From Geminicoccaceae bacterium (GTDB lineage: Bacteria; Pseudomonadota; Alphaproteobacteria; Geminicoccales; Geminicoccaceae): a DNA stretch of 64,000 nt. The stretch is taken from the NCBI GenBank assembly GCA_028285265.1, contig JANQPX010000054.1:1-64000 (forward strand), read 5' to 3'. Shown piece by piece: positions 17,920 through 27,434 of the stretch (the stretch's first letter is position 1; each line of letters starts with the position of its first letter). Both the position numbers and the translations under genes were made by a program. The notes below the pieces were generated by a model. The model worked only from the letters and a program-made list of their open reading frames with translations, searched no databases and had not been told where the DNA came from.

Positions 17920-18603
17920 ATGACAGTGAGAATTCACAGAAGGCCTGACGATCTTCCGACAAGCGCTGAGATCGAGCCTTGGCGGGACGTGCCGGTTGCT
18001 ATTGCGATCGATCTCGTCCCTACCGAACAACTTGATCATCACATCAGGCCCATCAACCCACCTGGGCAACAGCCGAAGCTTTTCGGCCTGGCGGTCACAG
18101 CACGATGCACGCCACCGGACTTTGGGGCCGTTCTTTATGCGCTTCTGCATGTCGGCCCCGGGGACGTTCTCGTCATCGCGGCCGACGGTATTGATCATAC
18201 AGCAATGATTGGTGAGATCTTGAGCGGCTATCTCAGAAGTTTGGGAGCCAGCGGATTGGTGTGCGATGGGGCGATACGCGATGTTGCGACGCTTGCCGCA
18301 TGGGGAGACTTTTCTGTCTTCGCACGCGCTGTGAATCCACGTGGACCCACGAGTGCTACCGAAGGTGACGTCAACCTGCCCGTTACCATTGGCGACCATC
18401 TGATTCGCCCCGGCGATTTGATCATCGGTGATGATGATGGGTTGGCTGCTCTATCGCGAGCGACCGTGCGTTCGCGGCTTGGTGATGCAAAGGCGAAACG
18501 CGCACTTGAGGCCACGTGGGTCGAGGGGCTCGCCAGTCGCAAGCCCATCAACGAGATCTTCGACCTCGAGGCCCCCAATGAAGCTGACGATCACCAGCTG
18601 TGA
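17920..18603 (+). CDS. RraA-like protein (HMG/CHA aldolase family)
   Basis: 227-aa member of the RraA / 4-hydroxy-4-methyl-2-oxoglutarate aldolase family. The active-site motif is G-L-V-C-D-G-A-I-R-D with Arg120 (substrate) and Asp121 (metal); GDVLVIAADG and the C-terminal RPGDLIIGDDDG are also characteristic. The start has GAGGAAACGAC before ATG. Members are class II aldolases in aromatic-acid breakdown, oxaloacetate decarboxylases, or RNase E inhibitors; the intact R-D pair favours an enzyme. Confidence 0.86.
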   Translation: MTVRIHRRPDDLPTSAEIEPWRDVPVAIAIDLVPTEQLDHHIRPINPPGQQPKLFGLAVTARCTPPDFGAVLYALLHVGPGDVLVIAADGIDHTAMIGEILSGYLRSLGASGLVCDGAIRDVATLAAWGDFSVFARAVNPRGPTSATEGDVNLPVTIGDHLIRPGDLIIGDDDGLAALSRATVRSRLGDAKAKRALEATWVEGLASRKPINEIFDLEAPNEADDHQL

Positions 18604-18605
18604 CG

Positions 18606-19166
18606 TCAAAACGCCAGCAACCTTTGATCGCCATCGCGGCCGAGAATACGTTGCTCGTGATCGAGCAAGAAACGCTTCGTATCGAGACCGCCACCGAAGC
18701 CAGTCAATGAACGGTCCTTACCAATAACGCGATGACATGGCACGATGAGTGGGAGTGGATTGGCACCATTCGCTGCACCCACAGCACGCGATGCTGTTGG
18801 TTTGCCGATCGTTGCTGCAAGCACGCCGTAGGAGGTCGTAGCACCGTAGGGTATCTCCAATAGGGCACGCCACACGCTTTGCTGAAATGCCGTTCCGTTG
18901 ATGCAAAGCCTTAGGCTGAAGGTTGTCATTTCGCCCGCGAAGTAAGCCTTGAGTTGGCTGTACGCGTCTTTGAACAACGAATCGTCTTTCCGCCAGGACG
19001 GGTCGGGCTGGACTGTCCGGCTTCCGCTAGGAAAGCTGATTCTATGCAGTCCAACCTCATCACCCGCCAAAAGAAGGGCACCGATTGGACATTCGAGATA
19101 GCCGAAAGCCAGGCTTGCTGATGGTTTGACACACGGTTGCCAATCAACTGAGCTCATTCCAACCAT
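18606..19166 (-). CDS. ogt: Methylated-DNA--protein-cysteine methyltransferase
   Basis: DNA-repair suicide enzyme removing alkyl groups from O6 of guanine, 186 aa. The acceptor is Cys144 in P-C-H-R-V-I-G; the helix-turn-helix region TSYGVLAATIGKPTASRAVG with the Arg finger and the GFGGGLDTKRFLLDHE end are typical. The N-terminal domain lacks the Ada zinc cysteines, so it is an Ogt-type single enzyme. The ATG at 19157 is an alternative start. It converges with the RraA-like gene with only 2 bases between stops. Confidence 0.93.
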   Translation of the reverse strand: MVGMSSVDWQPCVKPSASLAFGYLECPIGALLLAGDEVGLHRISFPSGSRTVQPDPSWRKDDSLFKDAYSQLKAYFAGEMTTFSLRLCINGTAFQQSVWRALLEIPYGATTSYGVLAATIGKPTASRAVGAANGANPLPLIVPCHRVIGKDRSLTGFGGGLDTKRFLLDHEQRILGRDGDQRLLAF

Positions 19167-19211
19167 CTCGACGCCCCGTAACTAGCCAACTCTCATATCA
19201 GACCCTTAGAG

Positions 19212-20054
19212 TTATGATACGGTCTGGCGCTGCTCACCTAGGCCGTCAATCCCGAGACGCATGACATTGCCGGCGCGCAGGAAGACCGGCTCAGGCTTGA
19301 TGCCCATGCCGACACCTGGAGGTGTCCCCGTGGAGATCACGTCACCGGGAAGCAAGGTGAGGTGCTCGCTCAAATGGCTGATCACCGTTTCCACGTCAAA
19401 AATGAACTGATTGGTGGAGCTGTCCTGATATCGATGGCCATCAACCTCAAGCCAGATTCGGAGATCGTTGGGGTTGGCAATCTCATCTTTGGTTACGAGC
19501 CAAGGTCCTACAGGAGCATAGGTTTCCGGGCTTTTCCCTTTGACCCATTGCCGGGCCCCTCCATTCATTTGAACATGACGCTCCGAAACATCATTCACGA
19601 TGGTATAGCCAGCGATATAGTTCATCGCGTCTGCCTTGCTTACGTTGCTGCAACGCTCGCCTATTACGATTGCTAACTCAACCTCCCAATCGCTCTTGGT
19701 TGAGCCGTCGGGAAGGTGAACGTCATCGTTGGGGCCGATGATCGATCCGGTATGTTTCATAAAGAGAACGGGTTGATCGGGAATTGGCGAACCGGTCTCT
19801 GCAGCATGATCGGCATAATTTAGGCCGATACAAAGAAGGTTTGGGATAGCCGCGACCGGTACGCCAAGGCGTGGGTCGCCTTCCACAAGTGGTAGTGAAG
19901 CTACATCGATTGCTGCAAGGGAACTTAGCCTAGTGTTGCTGAGCTGATCCGGTGTTATATCGTTGATATGGCCGGAAAGGTCGCGGATCTTTCCATCCGT
20001 GTCCAGGAGTCCAGGTTTCTCCATTCCCAACTCGCCATATCGAACCAAACGCAT
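19212..20054 (-). CDS. Fumarylacetoacetate hydrolase family protein
   Basis: 280-aa FAH-fold enzyme; relatives are 2-hydroxyhepta-2,4-diene-1,7-dioate isomerases, ureidoglycolate lyases, acylpyruvases and oxaloacetate decarboxylases. Metal-binding Glu124 and Glu126 (SDWEVELAIVIG) and Asp155 (NDVSERH) are present, as is the C-terminal STGTPPGVGMG loop. The N-terminal cap (MRLVRYGELG) fits this subgroup. It is divergent from the urc1 gene with a 200-bp gap. Exact substrate is uncertain. Confidence 0.88.
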   Translation of the reverse strand: MRLVRYGELGMEKPGLLDTDGKIRDLSGHINDITPDQLSNTRLSSLAAIDVASLPLVEGDPRLGVPVAAIPNLLCIGLNYADHAAETGSPIPDQPVLFMKHTGSIIGPNDDVHLPDGSTKSDWEVELAIVIGERCSNVSKADAMNYIAGYTIVNDVSERHVQMNGGARQWVKGKSPETYAPVGPWLVTKDEIANPNDLRIWLEVDGHRYQDSSTNQFIFDVETVISHLSEHLTLLPGDVISTGTPPGVGMGIKPEPVFLRAGNVMRLGIDGLGEQRQTVS

Positions 20055-20254
20055 TACCGATCTCCGCGATCAAAAGGGGTTGAGCGGCAATTCCTTGGTC
20101 TGTTTCGGGCGATAGACCCCTTATGAAAGCCGCCTTTCGAGCTCACCTTAGGCAAGAAGTTCCGAGCCGCCAATCTCGGTCGCAAAAAAAAGACTTCCGC
20201 TTGTTAACCATCTATTAGAGTATGCTGCTTTAAAAATGGATCGGTGGATCAACC

Positions 20255-21529
20255 ATGGCCGACAGCGCCTTGTCCAACAGCTATCGTCATATCGTCCTGA
20301 ATTCCCATCCGCGAAGCGGCGGACAGAAACCGCCTGCGATCGCTTGGGGAGCGACGGACCCCAAAAGTCGTGGGCCCGTCGTCGGCACAGTCTCGGATGC
20401 ATCGCGTCGAAATGCGATCGGCGCCCATTCCGGCGGCTATGCGCTTTACCGTGCGCTAGCGGTTGCATCAGGAAGCTTGAACGCCCTGCATAAGCCCGAC
20501 CTGACCAATACGGCGCCTGCTGTCACTGTCGGACCCCATCCACAATGGGCTGATCCAGCAAGAATCGTCTCACTTGACCCCTATGGCCATTTAGTTGGTG
20601 ACGTCTTCGCGGATGAGCTTGAGGCTGGAATCGATATTCGACCGACGATCGCAATCACGAAAGCCCGCCTAACGGTGCCGGAGTTCAGTGATATCATGAC
20701 GGAAGGCGGCCTCCGGGCAGATGGTCGAGTATTGCTTGAGACTGGTGAGGCTAACTGTATCAAGATCGCGGTCGAGCCGGTCTGGTATCTGCCCGGTATT
20801 GCCGAACGCTTTGGCATCAGTGAACAAGATCTTCGACGCCATCTCTTCGAGCAAACCGGTGGCATGTATCCTGATCTGGTGACACGCTCGGACCTCAAGG
20901 TCTTTCTGCCGCCGATCGGCGGTCATACCGTCTACATCTTCGGCGACATTGACGCGTTGACAGACCCGAACAAGACCGTTGCCTGCCGCGTGCACGATGA
21001 GTGCAACGGCTCGGATGTGTTCGGTTCGGATATCTGCACCTGCAGGCCCTATCTCGTTCATGGTATCGAGGTCTGCATTGAGACTGCTCAGGCCGGCGGC
21101 GCAGGCTTGATCGTCTACAATCGAAAAGAAGGTCGAGCGCTCGGTGAAGTGACGAAGTTTCTGGTTTATAACGCAAGAAAGCGCCAAGCAGGCGGCGATC
21201 GGGCCGATACCTATTTTACTAGGACGGAATGTGTTGCTGGCGTGCAGGATGTGCGTTTCCAAGAGCTTATGCCTGATGTGCTGAATTGGCTGGGCCTTAA
21301 ACGGATCGACCGATTGGTCTCAATGAGCGATATGAAGTACGACGCAATCGTCCGTCAGGGTATCGAGGTTGGTGAGCGGGTAGCCATTCCCGACGAACGC
21401 ATTCCTGACGATGCCAAAGTCGAAATGGACGCCAAAAAGGCTGCTGGCTATTTTACGGATGCTGTCCCTTCAGCTTCAGAACTCGCCAGCGCCAAGGGAC
21501 GAACGCTTGGCGACTACGAGGCCAACTGA
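20255..21529 (+). CDS. urc1: GTP cyclohydrolase II-like uracil-catabolism protein (Urc1 family)
   Basis: 424-aa protein whose C-terminal half is GTP-cyclohydrolase-II-like and whose N-terminal ~200 residues are specific to the Urc1 family. Zinc ligands Cys250, Cys261 and Cys263 (HDEC, DICTC) have exactly the C-x10-C-x-C spacing of E. coli RibA. YNRKEGRALGEVTKF matches the catalytic Arg region. In the yeast Lachancea kluyveri, URC1 works with URC4 in a uracil-degrading route through a ribosylated pyrimidine; the urc4 homologue follows immediately here, which is what separates this gene from a riboflavin gene. The start ATG follows GGTGGATCAACC. Confidence 0.9.
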   Translation: MADSALSNSYRHIVLNSHPRSGGQKPPAIAWGATDPKSRGPVVGTVSDASRRNAIGAHSGGYALYRALAVASGSLNALHKPDLTNTAPAVTVGPHPQWADPARIVSLDPYGHLVGDVFADELEAGIDIRPTIAITKARLTVPEFSDIMTEGGLRADGRVLLETGEANCIKIAVEPVWYLPGIAERFGISEQDLRRHLFEQTGGMYPDLVTRSDLKVFLPPIGGHTVYIFGDIDALTDPNKTVACRVHDECNGSDVFGSDICTCRPYLVHGIEVCIETAQAGGAGLIVYNRKEGRALGEVTKFLVYNARKRQAGGDRADTYFTRTECVAGVQDVRFQELMPDVLNWLGLKRIDRLVSMSDMKYDAIVRQGIEVGERVAIPDERIPDDAKVEMDAKKAAGYFTDAVPSASELASAKGRTLGDYEAN

Positions 21530-21533
21530 CCCC

Positions 21534-22790
21534 ATGCAAACAACAGGCCTGAATGATCGAGACAATGCTGTCTCAGCAATCGCGTGGCTGAGGACGACTG
21601 AAGCGATCCGCCAGAGGGCTGGTATGGTGCTGGGCGCAGCTGAGCGCGACGAGCTCGAGCACTTTGCCTTCGATCCCGAGCGGCTGGACGGCGCTGCGGC
21701 TTATGTTATCGATCTAATCCAAGCAACCTACCCTGCTCTCGATATTCCCTATCACAGCCGGTGGCGCCATTTCGCTGCCGGAGGACGTGATCGCTGGCAG
21801 GAGCTTTCGGCAGAACTCGAACATGTTGCACGTGTTGAGCGTGCACGCATTCGCTTTGATCTTGCTGTCGTCAGCGTTCTCCTAGATGCCGGCGCAGGCG
21901 ATCGTTGGCGTTATATCGAACCGTCGCGTGGCCAGGTCTTTAGTCGATCTGAAGGCCTGGCCGTCGCCAGTTTCGATCTCTTCACTGCAGGCCTTTGCTC
22001 GGTTGACCCATCGAATCCATTGCGTGCGGACGCGGATGCCTTGGTAGGCTTGGATGTTCGTCAGATCGAACGGCAGTTTCAAGTCGCCGATGACAATCCG
22101 CTTCTTGGCACGATTGGTCGTGCGAGACTGATGAACGCCCTCGGCCATGCGTTGCAGTCGAGCCCCGCCTTGTTCGGTGGCGACCGTCCACGAATCGGCA
22201 ATCTAGTCGATTATTTTATGGATGAAGCCTCAGACGGCACATTGCCGGCGAGCTCGATTCTTGCGGCACTGCTCCGAGGGTTTGGGTCGATTTGGCCTGG
22301 CCGGTTGGAGATTCAAGGGGTTAATCTTGGCGATGTCGGTCGCCATCCCGCCGCGACAGCTGACGATCTCACCGATGGCTTCGTTCCCTTCCACAAACTG
22401 TCCCAATGGCTTGCCTATTCTCTGATCGAACCTCTGGAGGAGCTTGGTATCGATGTCATTGGTTTGGATGCACTGACCCCGCTGGCCGAATATCGGAATG
22501 GTGGTCTTCTGATCGACTATGGGCTGCTCCAGCCAAAGCATGAAGCTGTCATCGGCCAGGCCCACCCAGGAAATGCGGAAGTCATCACTGAATGGCGAGC
22601 ATTGACCATCGCATTGATCGAACAGCTAGCTGAACGTATTCGCACTAGGTTGGGCCTGTCACCACTTGATCTTCCCCTTGCCAAGATACTGGAAGGCGGA
22701 ACGTGGGCAGCAGGTCGGCGCATCGCCAAAGAACGCAGGCCGGACGGTAGTCCGCCGATAACGCTTTTGAGCGACGGCACGTTATTTTAG
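21534..22790 (+). CDS. urc4: Urc4/Urg3 family protein (DUF1688)
   Basis: 418-aa protein of the URC4/urg3 (DUF1688) family, required for uracil catabolism by the URC route; the reaction it catalyses is not settled as far as I know. Recognisable stretches are YHSRWRHF near the N-terminus, EGLAVASFDLF, RPRIGNLVDYF, FHKLSQWLAYSLIEPL and the C-terminal KILEGGTWAAGRRIAKE. The start 4 bp after urc1 implies translational coupling. A uracil phosphoribosyltransferase (URC6) and a uracil permease, expected partners, are not in the window. Confidence 0.9.
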   Translation: MQTTGLNDRDNAVSAIAWLRTTEAIRQRAGMVLGAAERDELEHFAFDPERLDGAAAYVIDLIQATYPALDIPYHSRWRHFAAGGRDRWQELSAELEHVARVERARIRFDLAVVSVLLDAGAGDRWRYIEPSRGQVFSRSEGLAVASFDLFTAGLCSVDPSNPLRADADALVGLDVRQIERQFQVADDNPLLGTIGRARLMNALGHALQSSPALFGGDRPRIGNLVDYFMDEASDGTLPASSILAALLRGFGSIWPGRLEIQGVNLGDVGRHPAATADDLTDGFVPFHKLSQWLAYSLIEPLEELGIDVIGLDALTPLAEYRNGGLLIDYGLLQPKHEAVIGQAHPGNAEVITEWRALTIALIEQLAERIRTRLGLSPLDLPLAKILEGGTWAAGRRIAKERRPDGSPPITLLSDGTLF

Positions 22791-22981
22791 TGATGATATC
22801 GATTCGCTAGTCAGGCCGAGTTGGTGTCCCGCGACGCCACAGCGAAAGTCTATTCTTGCAACCAAGAGGCCTAACAACGTCGCGCTGATGCGACGCGATG
22901 ACCGGATGCCATGCGCCGATGCAATCGCTAGTGTCATTTCGTGGCATGATCTAAACAAGACGAACCCGAGGAGTCCTGTTC

Positions 22982-23512
22982 ATGGACATCAGCAAGGTTG
23001 CGATCGGTAAGAGCCCCCCTGAAGAAGTGAATGTGGTTATTGAAGTCAGTTTGCGCTCTGATCCGATCAAGTATGAGTTTGACAAAGACTCCGGCGCAAT
23101 CATGGTGGATCGGTTTCTCTATACAACCATGTTCTATCCCTGTAATTACGGCTTTATACCTCACACTCTCGCTGCCGACGGCGACCCCGTCGACGTGATG
23201 GTAATCGGTCGCATGCCGGTGCAGCCGGGGGCAGTTCTCGCTGTGCGCCCGATCGGGGTTCTCGAGCTTGAAGACGAAGCCGGTGGCGATGAGAAAATCC
23301 TTGCTGTTCCAACACGAAAAATCACACAGCTCTATGACCGTGTGCACAGCTGGCAAGATGTTCCGGAGATTGACCTGAAGCGCATTCAGCATTTCTTCGA
23401 GCACTATAAGGATTTGGAGCCGGAGAAGTGGACGCGGGTCGGCAGCTGGCGTGATGTTGATGTCGCCCACCGGCTCATCGATGAGGCCATCACGAAAGCG
23501 GAAAAAGGCTAG
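22982..23512 (+). CDS. ppa: Inorganic pyrophosphatase
   Basis: Family I soluble pyrophosphatase (176 aa, standard length) hydrolysing PPi to two phosphates and pulling nucleotide and nucleic-acid synthesis forward. The signature D-G-D-P-V-D-V-M-V-I, the FYPCNYGFIP segment and the KRIQHFFEHYKDLEPEKW C-terminus are all present. The start has GAGGAGTCCTGTTC before ATG. The 191-bp gap after urc4 suggests its own promoter, although PPi removal would suit the phosphoribosylation in the URC pathway. Confidence 0.96.
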   Translation: MDISKVAIGKSPPEEVNVVIEVSLRSDPIKYEFDKDSGAIMVDRFLYTTMFYPCNYGFIPHTLAADGDPVDVMVIGRMPVQPGAVLAVRPIGVLELEDEAGGDEKILAVPTRKITQLYDRVHSWQDVPEIDLKRIQHFFEHYKDLEPEKWTRVGSWRDVDVAHRLIDEAITKAEKG

Positions 23513-24006
23513 CCCATCCGAGTCGATTGAGCATCAGCCTGAATCATGGCCTTCTGGATAGTTCAGAGCGAGTGGACGCCTGGAGCAAAAGGCAGGTTGG
23601 TGAGTTCCTCACTCAAAGTGCCTCTTTCGAAGCGAAGCCTGCCGGATCTTCAAGGGCTGTTACCTAGCCGGCGACCGAGACTCGAACATCGCTATGCCGC
23701 ATTGCCGAAAACGAGCGTTAGATGATGGATCCAGCGACTGGCGATATTCCGGGCGCATTTTGATTTGATAGGCCCGCCTCTATTGCCGGGCTGTACCCAT
23801 CGCCTTTGACGCCTATATCAATGGTTGGCGGGGACAATTTGATTGATGCATTCAATGCATTCGTTAGGCACTGGGATTGATGGATAAGATCAGCGCCTAA
23901 CCGTCAAGACGATTGAGAGAACGTGCACCCGCCAGTCAGCCTTCGGTGAGATCGCTGCCTGGTCGAGTGTTGTCTGCTGTCATCGCACGAGACGGAGGCC
24001 GGCCTG
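23513..24006. other. Intergenic region with a short palindrome
   Basis: About 490 bases without a supportable gene. The only structure I can point to is a 13-bp dyad TGCATTCAATGCA at 23847-23859, inside two abutting copies of ATGCATTC. It lies about 150 bp upstream of the ABC exporter start and may be a regulator site (inference). Confidence 0.4.
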
Positions 24007-25971
24007 ATGAAGGCGTTCCATAAAACATTCGATTGGTTCGAAGGGATGATTGATCCTTTCGAAGATCATTCAGCCGAGCGTCCTCCGGAACATCTTCTTG
24101 CCTTCTATTGGCATTTCGTCCGCCAGGTCTGGCCGTTCTTTGCCGCCCTCCTCGGGATCGGTCTGCTCGCAGCGTTGATCGAGGTTTCGCTCTTTGCGTT
24201 TCTCGGCGAAATCGTCGATCTCGTGAGAAGTGCTGACAATCCGGAGACATTCTTCGACGAACACGGCAACACGCTTCTCTGGATGGGCTTCATTGCTTTA
24301 ATCGCGAGACCGATCGTCTTCTTCATCCACGACCTTTTGATCCACCAGACGCTAACGCCGACTCTGACCAATCGAATTCGGTGGCAGAACCATCGTTATG
24401 TGTTGCGACAGAGCATGTCATTTTTCCAGAACGATTTCGCTGGCCGGATTACCACCAAAGTTGTGCAGACGGGAGCGTCGCTTCGCGAAAGTGCCGTTCA
24501 GGTCACCGATGCGATCTGGTTTATGCTCATCTATATCACATCAGCCGTTGTGCTCTTTTCGGACGCCGATTCCCGGCTGGCTTGGCCTCTCCTCGTTTGG
24601 CTCGTCATCTTCGCCGCCACATTGCTGTATTTTGTACCACGCATCAAAGAGCGATCGCGCGTCATGTCTGAGGCTCGTTCGATGCTTACTGGGCGAATTG
24701 TCGATAGCTACACCAATATTCTAACCGTGAAACTGTTCGCTCATGCCGAGCGCGAAGACGATTATGCACGCTATGCGATCCAGGATCACACCGAGAAGTT
24801 CCAAGGTCAGCTTCGATTGATCACGATGATGAAGTTGGTGCTGTGGTGCATCAATGGTGCCCTGATTGTCGGCACAGGCGCCATGGCTCTTTGGCTTTGG
24901 AGTATCGGAGAGATCACGGTGGGTGCCTTTGCACTGGCAGCAGGCCTCACCTTGCGCATCAACAACATGTCCGGTTGGATCATGTTTACGGTCACTGCAA
25001 TTTTTGAGCATATCGGCGTCGTACAGGACGGTATTCTGACGTTATCACAGCCAACCGAAGTGCTCGATGAGCCGAACGCGAAGCCGCTACAAGTTCCCCA
25101 CGGTGAAATCAAATATGAAAATGTCTGCTTCCACTATGGTCAGGATAAGGGTGTCATTGACGACCTCTCGCTCACGATCCGGCCAGGCGAGAAGGTTGGT
25201 CTCGTAGGTCCCTCCGGAGCTGGGAAGTCAACTCTGGTTAACCTTCTGCTGCGGTTCCACGACGTGGAAGGTGGACGGATCCTCATCGATAACCAGAACC
25301 TCGCTGAGGTCAACCAAGAGAGCCTTCGCGCTCATATCGGGATGGTCACCCAAGACACATCACTCCTCCATCGCTCGGTGATGGCGAATATCGTCTATGG
25401 TAAGCCCGACGTGAGTGAACAAGAAGCATTTGAGGCGGCGGCACGTGCCCAGGCCGCGCAGTTCATTCCCAGCCTAGTCGATCTTCGTGGCCGACGAGGT
25501 TATCAAGCACATGTCGGCGAACGCGGTGTTAAGCTTTCTGGTGGTCAGCGCCAACGTGTCGCCATTGCGAGAGTACTCTTGAAGGATGCGCCCATCTTGA
25601 TTCTTGATGAAGCAACATCTGCCCTTGATTCCGAAGTTGAAGCCGCCATCCAAGAGCAACTTCTCGATCTCATGGCCGGCAAGACAGTCATCGCAATAGC
25701 GCACCGCCTCTCAACGATTGCTGCCATGGATCGACTGATTATCATGGACCAGGGCAAGATCGTTGAAGAAGGTAGTCATGAATCGCTTCTCGCGGAAGCC
25801 GGTCTTTATGCAAGGTTGTGGGAGCGCCAGTCTGGAGGCTTTTTACTTTCAGAACCCGTTATGGCGCCCGTTGGCTTTGGCGGCGGGCTGCCGGAGAACG
25901 ATGAGCGCACAAAGCCACTCAGCACCCGACCAACGGTTCTTGTCGACCGTAGTAGTGATGAACGCCCCTAG
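24007..25971 (+). CDS. ABC exporter, fused permease and ATPase (MsbA/multidrug type)
   Basis: Half-size exporter (654 aa), working as a homodimer in the inner membrane. The N-terminal domain has six membrane helices to about residue 330; the ATPase has Walker A GPSGAGKST, signature LSGGQRQRVAIARVL, Walker B ILILDEATSALD and the switch His in AIAHRLSTI. The N-terminus has a long soluble lead and there is an unusual ~50-residue polar tail after the ATPase. It lacks a C39 domain, so it is not a leader-peptide-processing exporter. GGAGG 7-8 nt upstream of ATG 24007. It precedes the radical SAM trio by 497 bp; a link to that trio is possible but not shown. Confidence 0.92.
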   Translation: MKAFHKTFDWFEGMIDPFEDHSAERPPEHLLAFYWHFVRQVWPFFAALLGIGLLAALIEVSLFAFLGEIVDLVRSADNPETFFDEHGNTLLWMGFIALIARPIVFFIHDLLIHQTLTPTLTNRIRWQNHRYVLRQSMSFFQNDFAGRITTKVVQTGASLRESAVQVTDAIWFMLIYITSAVVLFSDADSRLAWPLLVWLVIFAATLLYFVPRIKERSRVMSEARSMLTGRIVDSYTNILTVKLFAHAEREDDYARYAIQDHTEKFQGQLRLITMMKLVLWCINGALIVGTGAMALWLWSIGEITVGAFALAAGLTLRINNMSGWIMFTVTAIFEHIGVVQDGILTLSQPTEVLDEPNAKPLQVPHGEIKYENVCFHYGQDKGVIDDLSLTIRPGEKVGLVGPSGAGKSTLVNLLLRFHDVEGGRILIDNQNLAEVNQESLRAHIGMVTQDTSLLHRSVMANIVYGKPDVSEQEAFEAAARAQAAQFIPSLVDLRGRRGYQAHVGERGVKLSGGQRQRVAIARVLLKDAPILILDEATSALDSEVEAAIQEQLLDLMAGKTVIAIAHRLSTIAAMDRLIIMDQGKIVEEGSHESLLAEAGLYARLWERQSGGFLLSEPVMAPVGFGGGLPENDERTKPLSTRPTVLVDRSSDERP

Positions 25972-26468
25972 ATTTACAATTCAGAGGCGAACAGAACGTG
26001 GAGCACCCGCGGATCACTACATTGTTAAGCGAAAAGACTTTCTGCGTTTCAATTAAACTCAGCCTTGAACCAGAGTATGATGCCCGTCATTTTGACCGCA
26101 CAGCTGTGCGGCACGTCATCAAACTCAATGCTTAGAATGTATGTTGTGCTGGCCAGTGATTGTCCCGATCGTGGTAGCGAACGGGATTACAAGACGTCGA
26201 CGCGCGCGTCACTTAACAGTTTAGACGTGACTGGATCTGCAAGGCGAAGGTCAAGACGTTATGTGGCTCGGAAGTTTGGCGATCGAAAGGTAAAATCAAC
26301 CAGGTGACCCGACTTTTGAAATCAAGATTACGACGTTATCGGCGACGTTACGGTTTGTGTGCGGACCGCTGACTATAAAAGAGATCTCCGAAATTCTCTT
26401 TCGCACTCCCCGCGCTTGCATTGACGTTGGCAGTCCTGTCAGACCACGGCCTCAATACGAATCAACCA
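25972..26468. other. Intergenic region before the radical SAM operon
   Basis: Nearly 500 bases. The only frame of note (26065-26307, TTG start) has an Arg-rich, non-protein-like translation and no ribosome-binding site. A TATAAA lies at 26374-26379 about 90 bp before the radical SAM start, but no well-spaced -35 box is visible. I looked for a short precursor-peptide gene here and found none that I could support. Confidence 0.4.
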
Positions 26469-27434
26469 ATGAATGATACCCCTACCATCCCTATCAGCCA
26501 CTTCACCCTAGCCCCCGAAAACAACAGCTTCGCGACAGTGCATGTCGATCTAACCCATCGCTGCAATATGGAATGCGCCAATTGTTATGTGCCAAACCGT
26601 AATATTCCAGACATGGACAGCCGGCGGCTTTTTGATGTGCTGGCAAAGTTGCCGAAACGGACTGACATCCGTCTGATGGGTGGGGAACCCACACTGAGGA
26701 TGGATCTTCCGGAAATCATTCGTGAAGTGGTCAAGCATGGTCACCGCCCTGTGCTGGCAACAAACGGCTTGAAACTCGCGCACCTTGACTATTGCCAGAC
26801 GTTAAAAGAAGCCGGTCTGCGATACGTCCTCCTCTCCATGAACGGTGCCGATGATGATGACGTCTACCGTGTGATCGACAGCGGTAAGTATGCGGGACTT
26901 AAGGTTCGTGCTCTCCAAAATTCGCTGAGAGTTGGTTTTCGCCTCAACACCGGCACGATCATAGCCAAGGGCGTGAATGAGCATTCGCTCAAGGCCCAGA
27001 TCGATCTGGTAACACGTGTGGCGACCGAAGTGGGGGTGCATTTTGATCGTGACAAACCTTGGTCGAAAGTCACGCCCATCCTGCGCATGCGTTCCGTTGG
27101 TGCGATCGGTCGCTATATGGAGGATCGTAGTTGTAGCTATGACGAGCTTGTGCGGCTCCTTGCGAAAACGCTCGATTGCCCTGTTGAGCACATCCTACAA
27201 CAGTCTATGACACCAGGGCGAGTTCTGCTTGAGCTAGACGACGATGGGGGAGCACGTTCTGCCCTCGTCCCGGCTCATACCAGAGCTGGCAAACTCTTGA
27301 TCCGTATCGTTGACTGGTCCATCGACGAAGTTGGTGTTCCTGATGCGGGCAATCCTCATCGTGGTCGGCTAACCAAGGACTTTCGGATTGCGCCCTTTTT
27401 CGAGGACATCAAAGTCAATGAATTTGGATATTGA
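26469..27434 (+). CDS. Radical SAM enzyme of unknown substrate
   Basis: Radical S-adenosylmethionine protein, 321 aa, with the cluster-binding C-x3-C-x2-C at Cys32, Cys36 and Cys39 (RCNMECANCY), the aromatic after the third Cys, and GGE at 71-73 for SAM binding. The C-terminal third does not show the cysteine-rich SPASM or Twitch pattern, so only one cluster is expected. The opening HVDLTHRCNMECANCYVPNR resembles peptide- or small-molecule-modifying members, not tRNA or cofactor enzymes that I recognise. The ATG at 26469 is used; SD support is weak. Its last 17 bases overlap the next gene, so the three genes to 28604 form a coupled operon. Confidence 0.85.
   Translation: MNDTPTIPISHFTLAPENNSFATVHVDLTHRCNMECANCYVPNRNIPDMDSRRLFDVLAKLPKRTDIRLMGGEPTLRMDLPEIIREVVKHGHRPVLATNGLKLAHLDYCQTLKEAGLRYVLLSMNGADDDDVYRVIDSGKYAGLKVRALQNSLRVGFRLNTGTIIAKGVNEHSLKAQIDLVTRVATEVGVHFDRDKPWSKVTPILRMRSVGAIGRYMEDRSCSYDELVRLLAKTLDCPVEHILQQSMTPGRVLLELDDDGGARSALVPAHTRAGKLLIRIVDWSIDEVGVPDAGNPHRGRLTKDFRIAPFFEDIKVNEFGY

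Noticed and set aside
23640..23720. Possible tRNA (GGCGACCGAGACTCGAACATCG)
   Set aside because: It does not fold into a cloverleaf with a consistent acceptor stem or T-loop.
24007..25971. ABC exporter as the dedicated exporter of a leader peptide
   Set aside because: It has no N-terminal C39 domain, is 497 bp from the trio, and the small protein has a Sec signal, so no direct link can be claimed.
26065..26307. 80-codon frame upstream of the radical SAM gene, considered as a peptide precursor
   Set aside because: TTG start, no ribosome-binding site, Arg-rich translation and no leader or core pattern.
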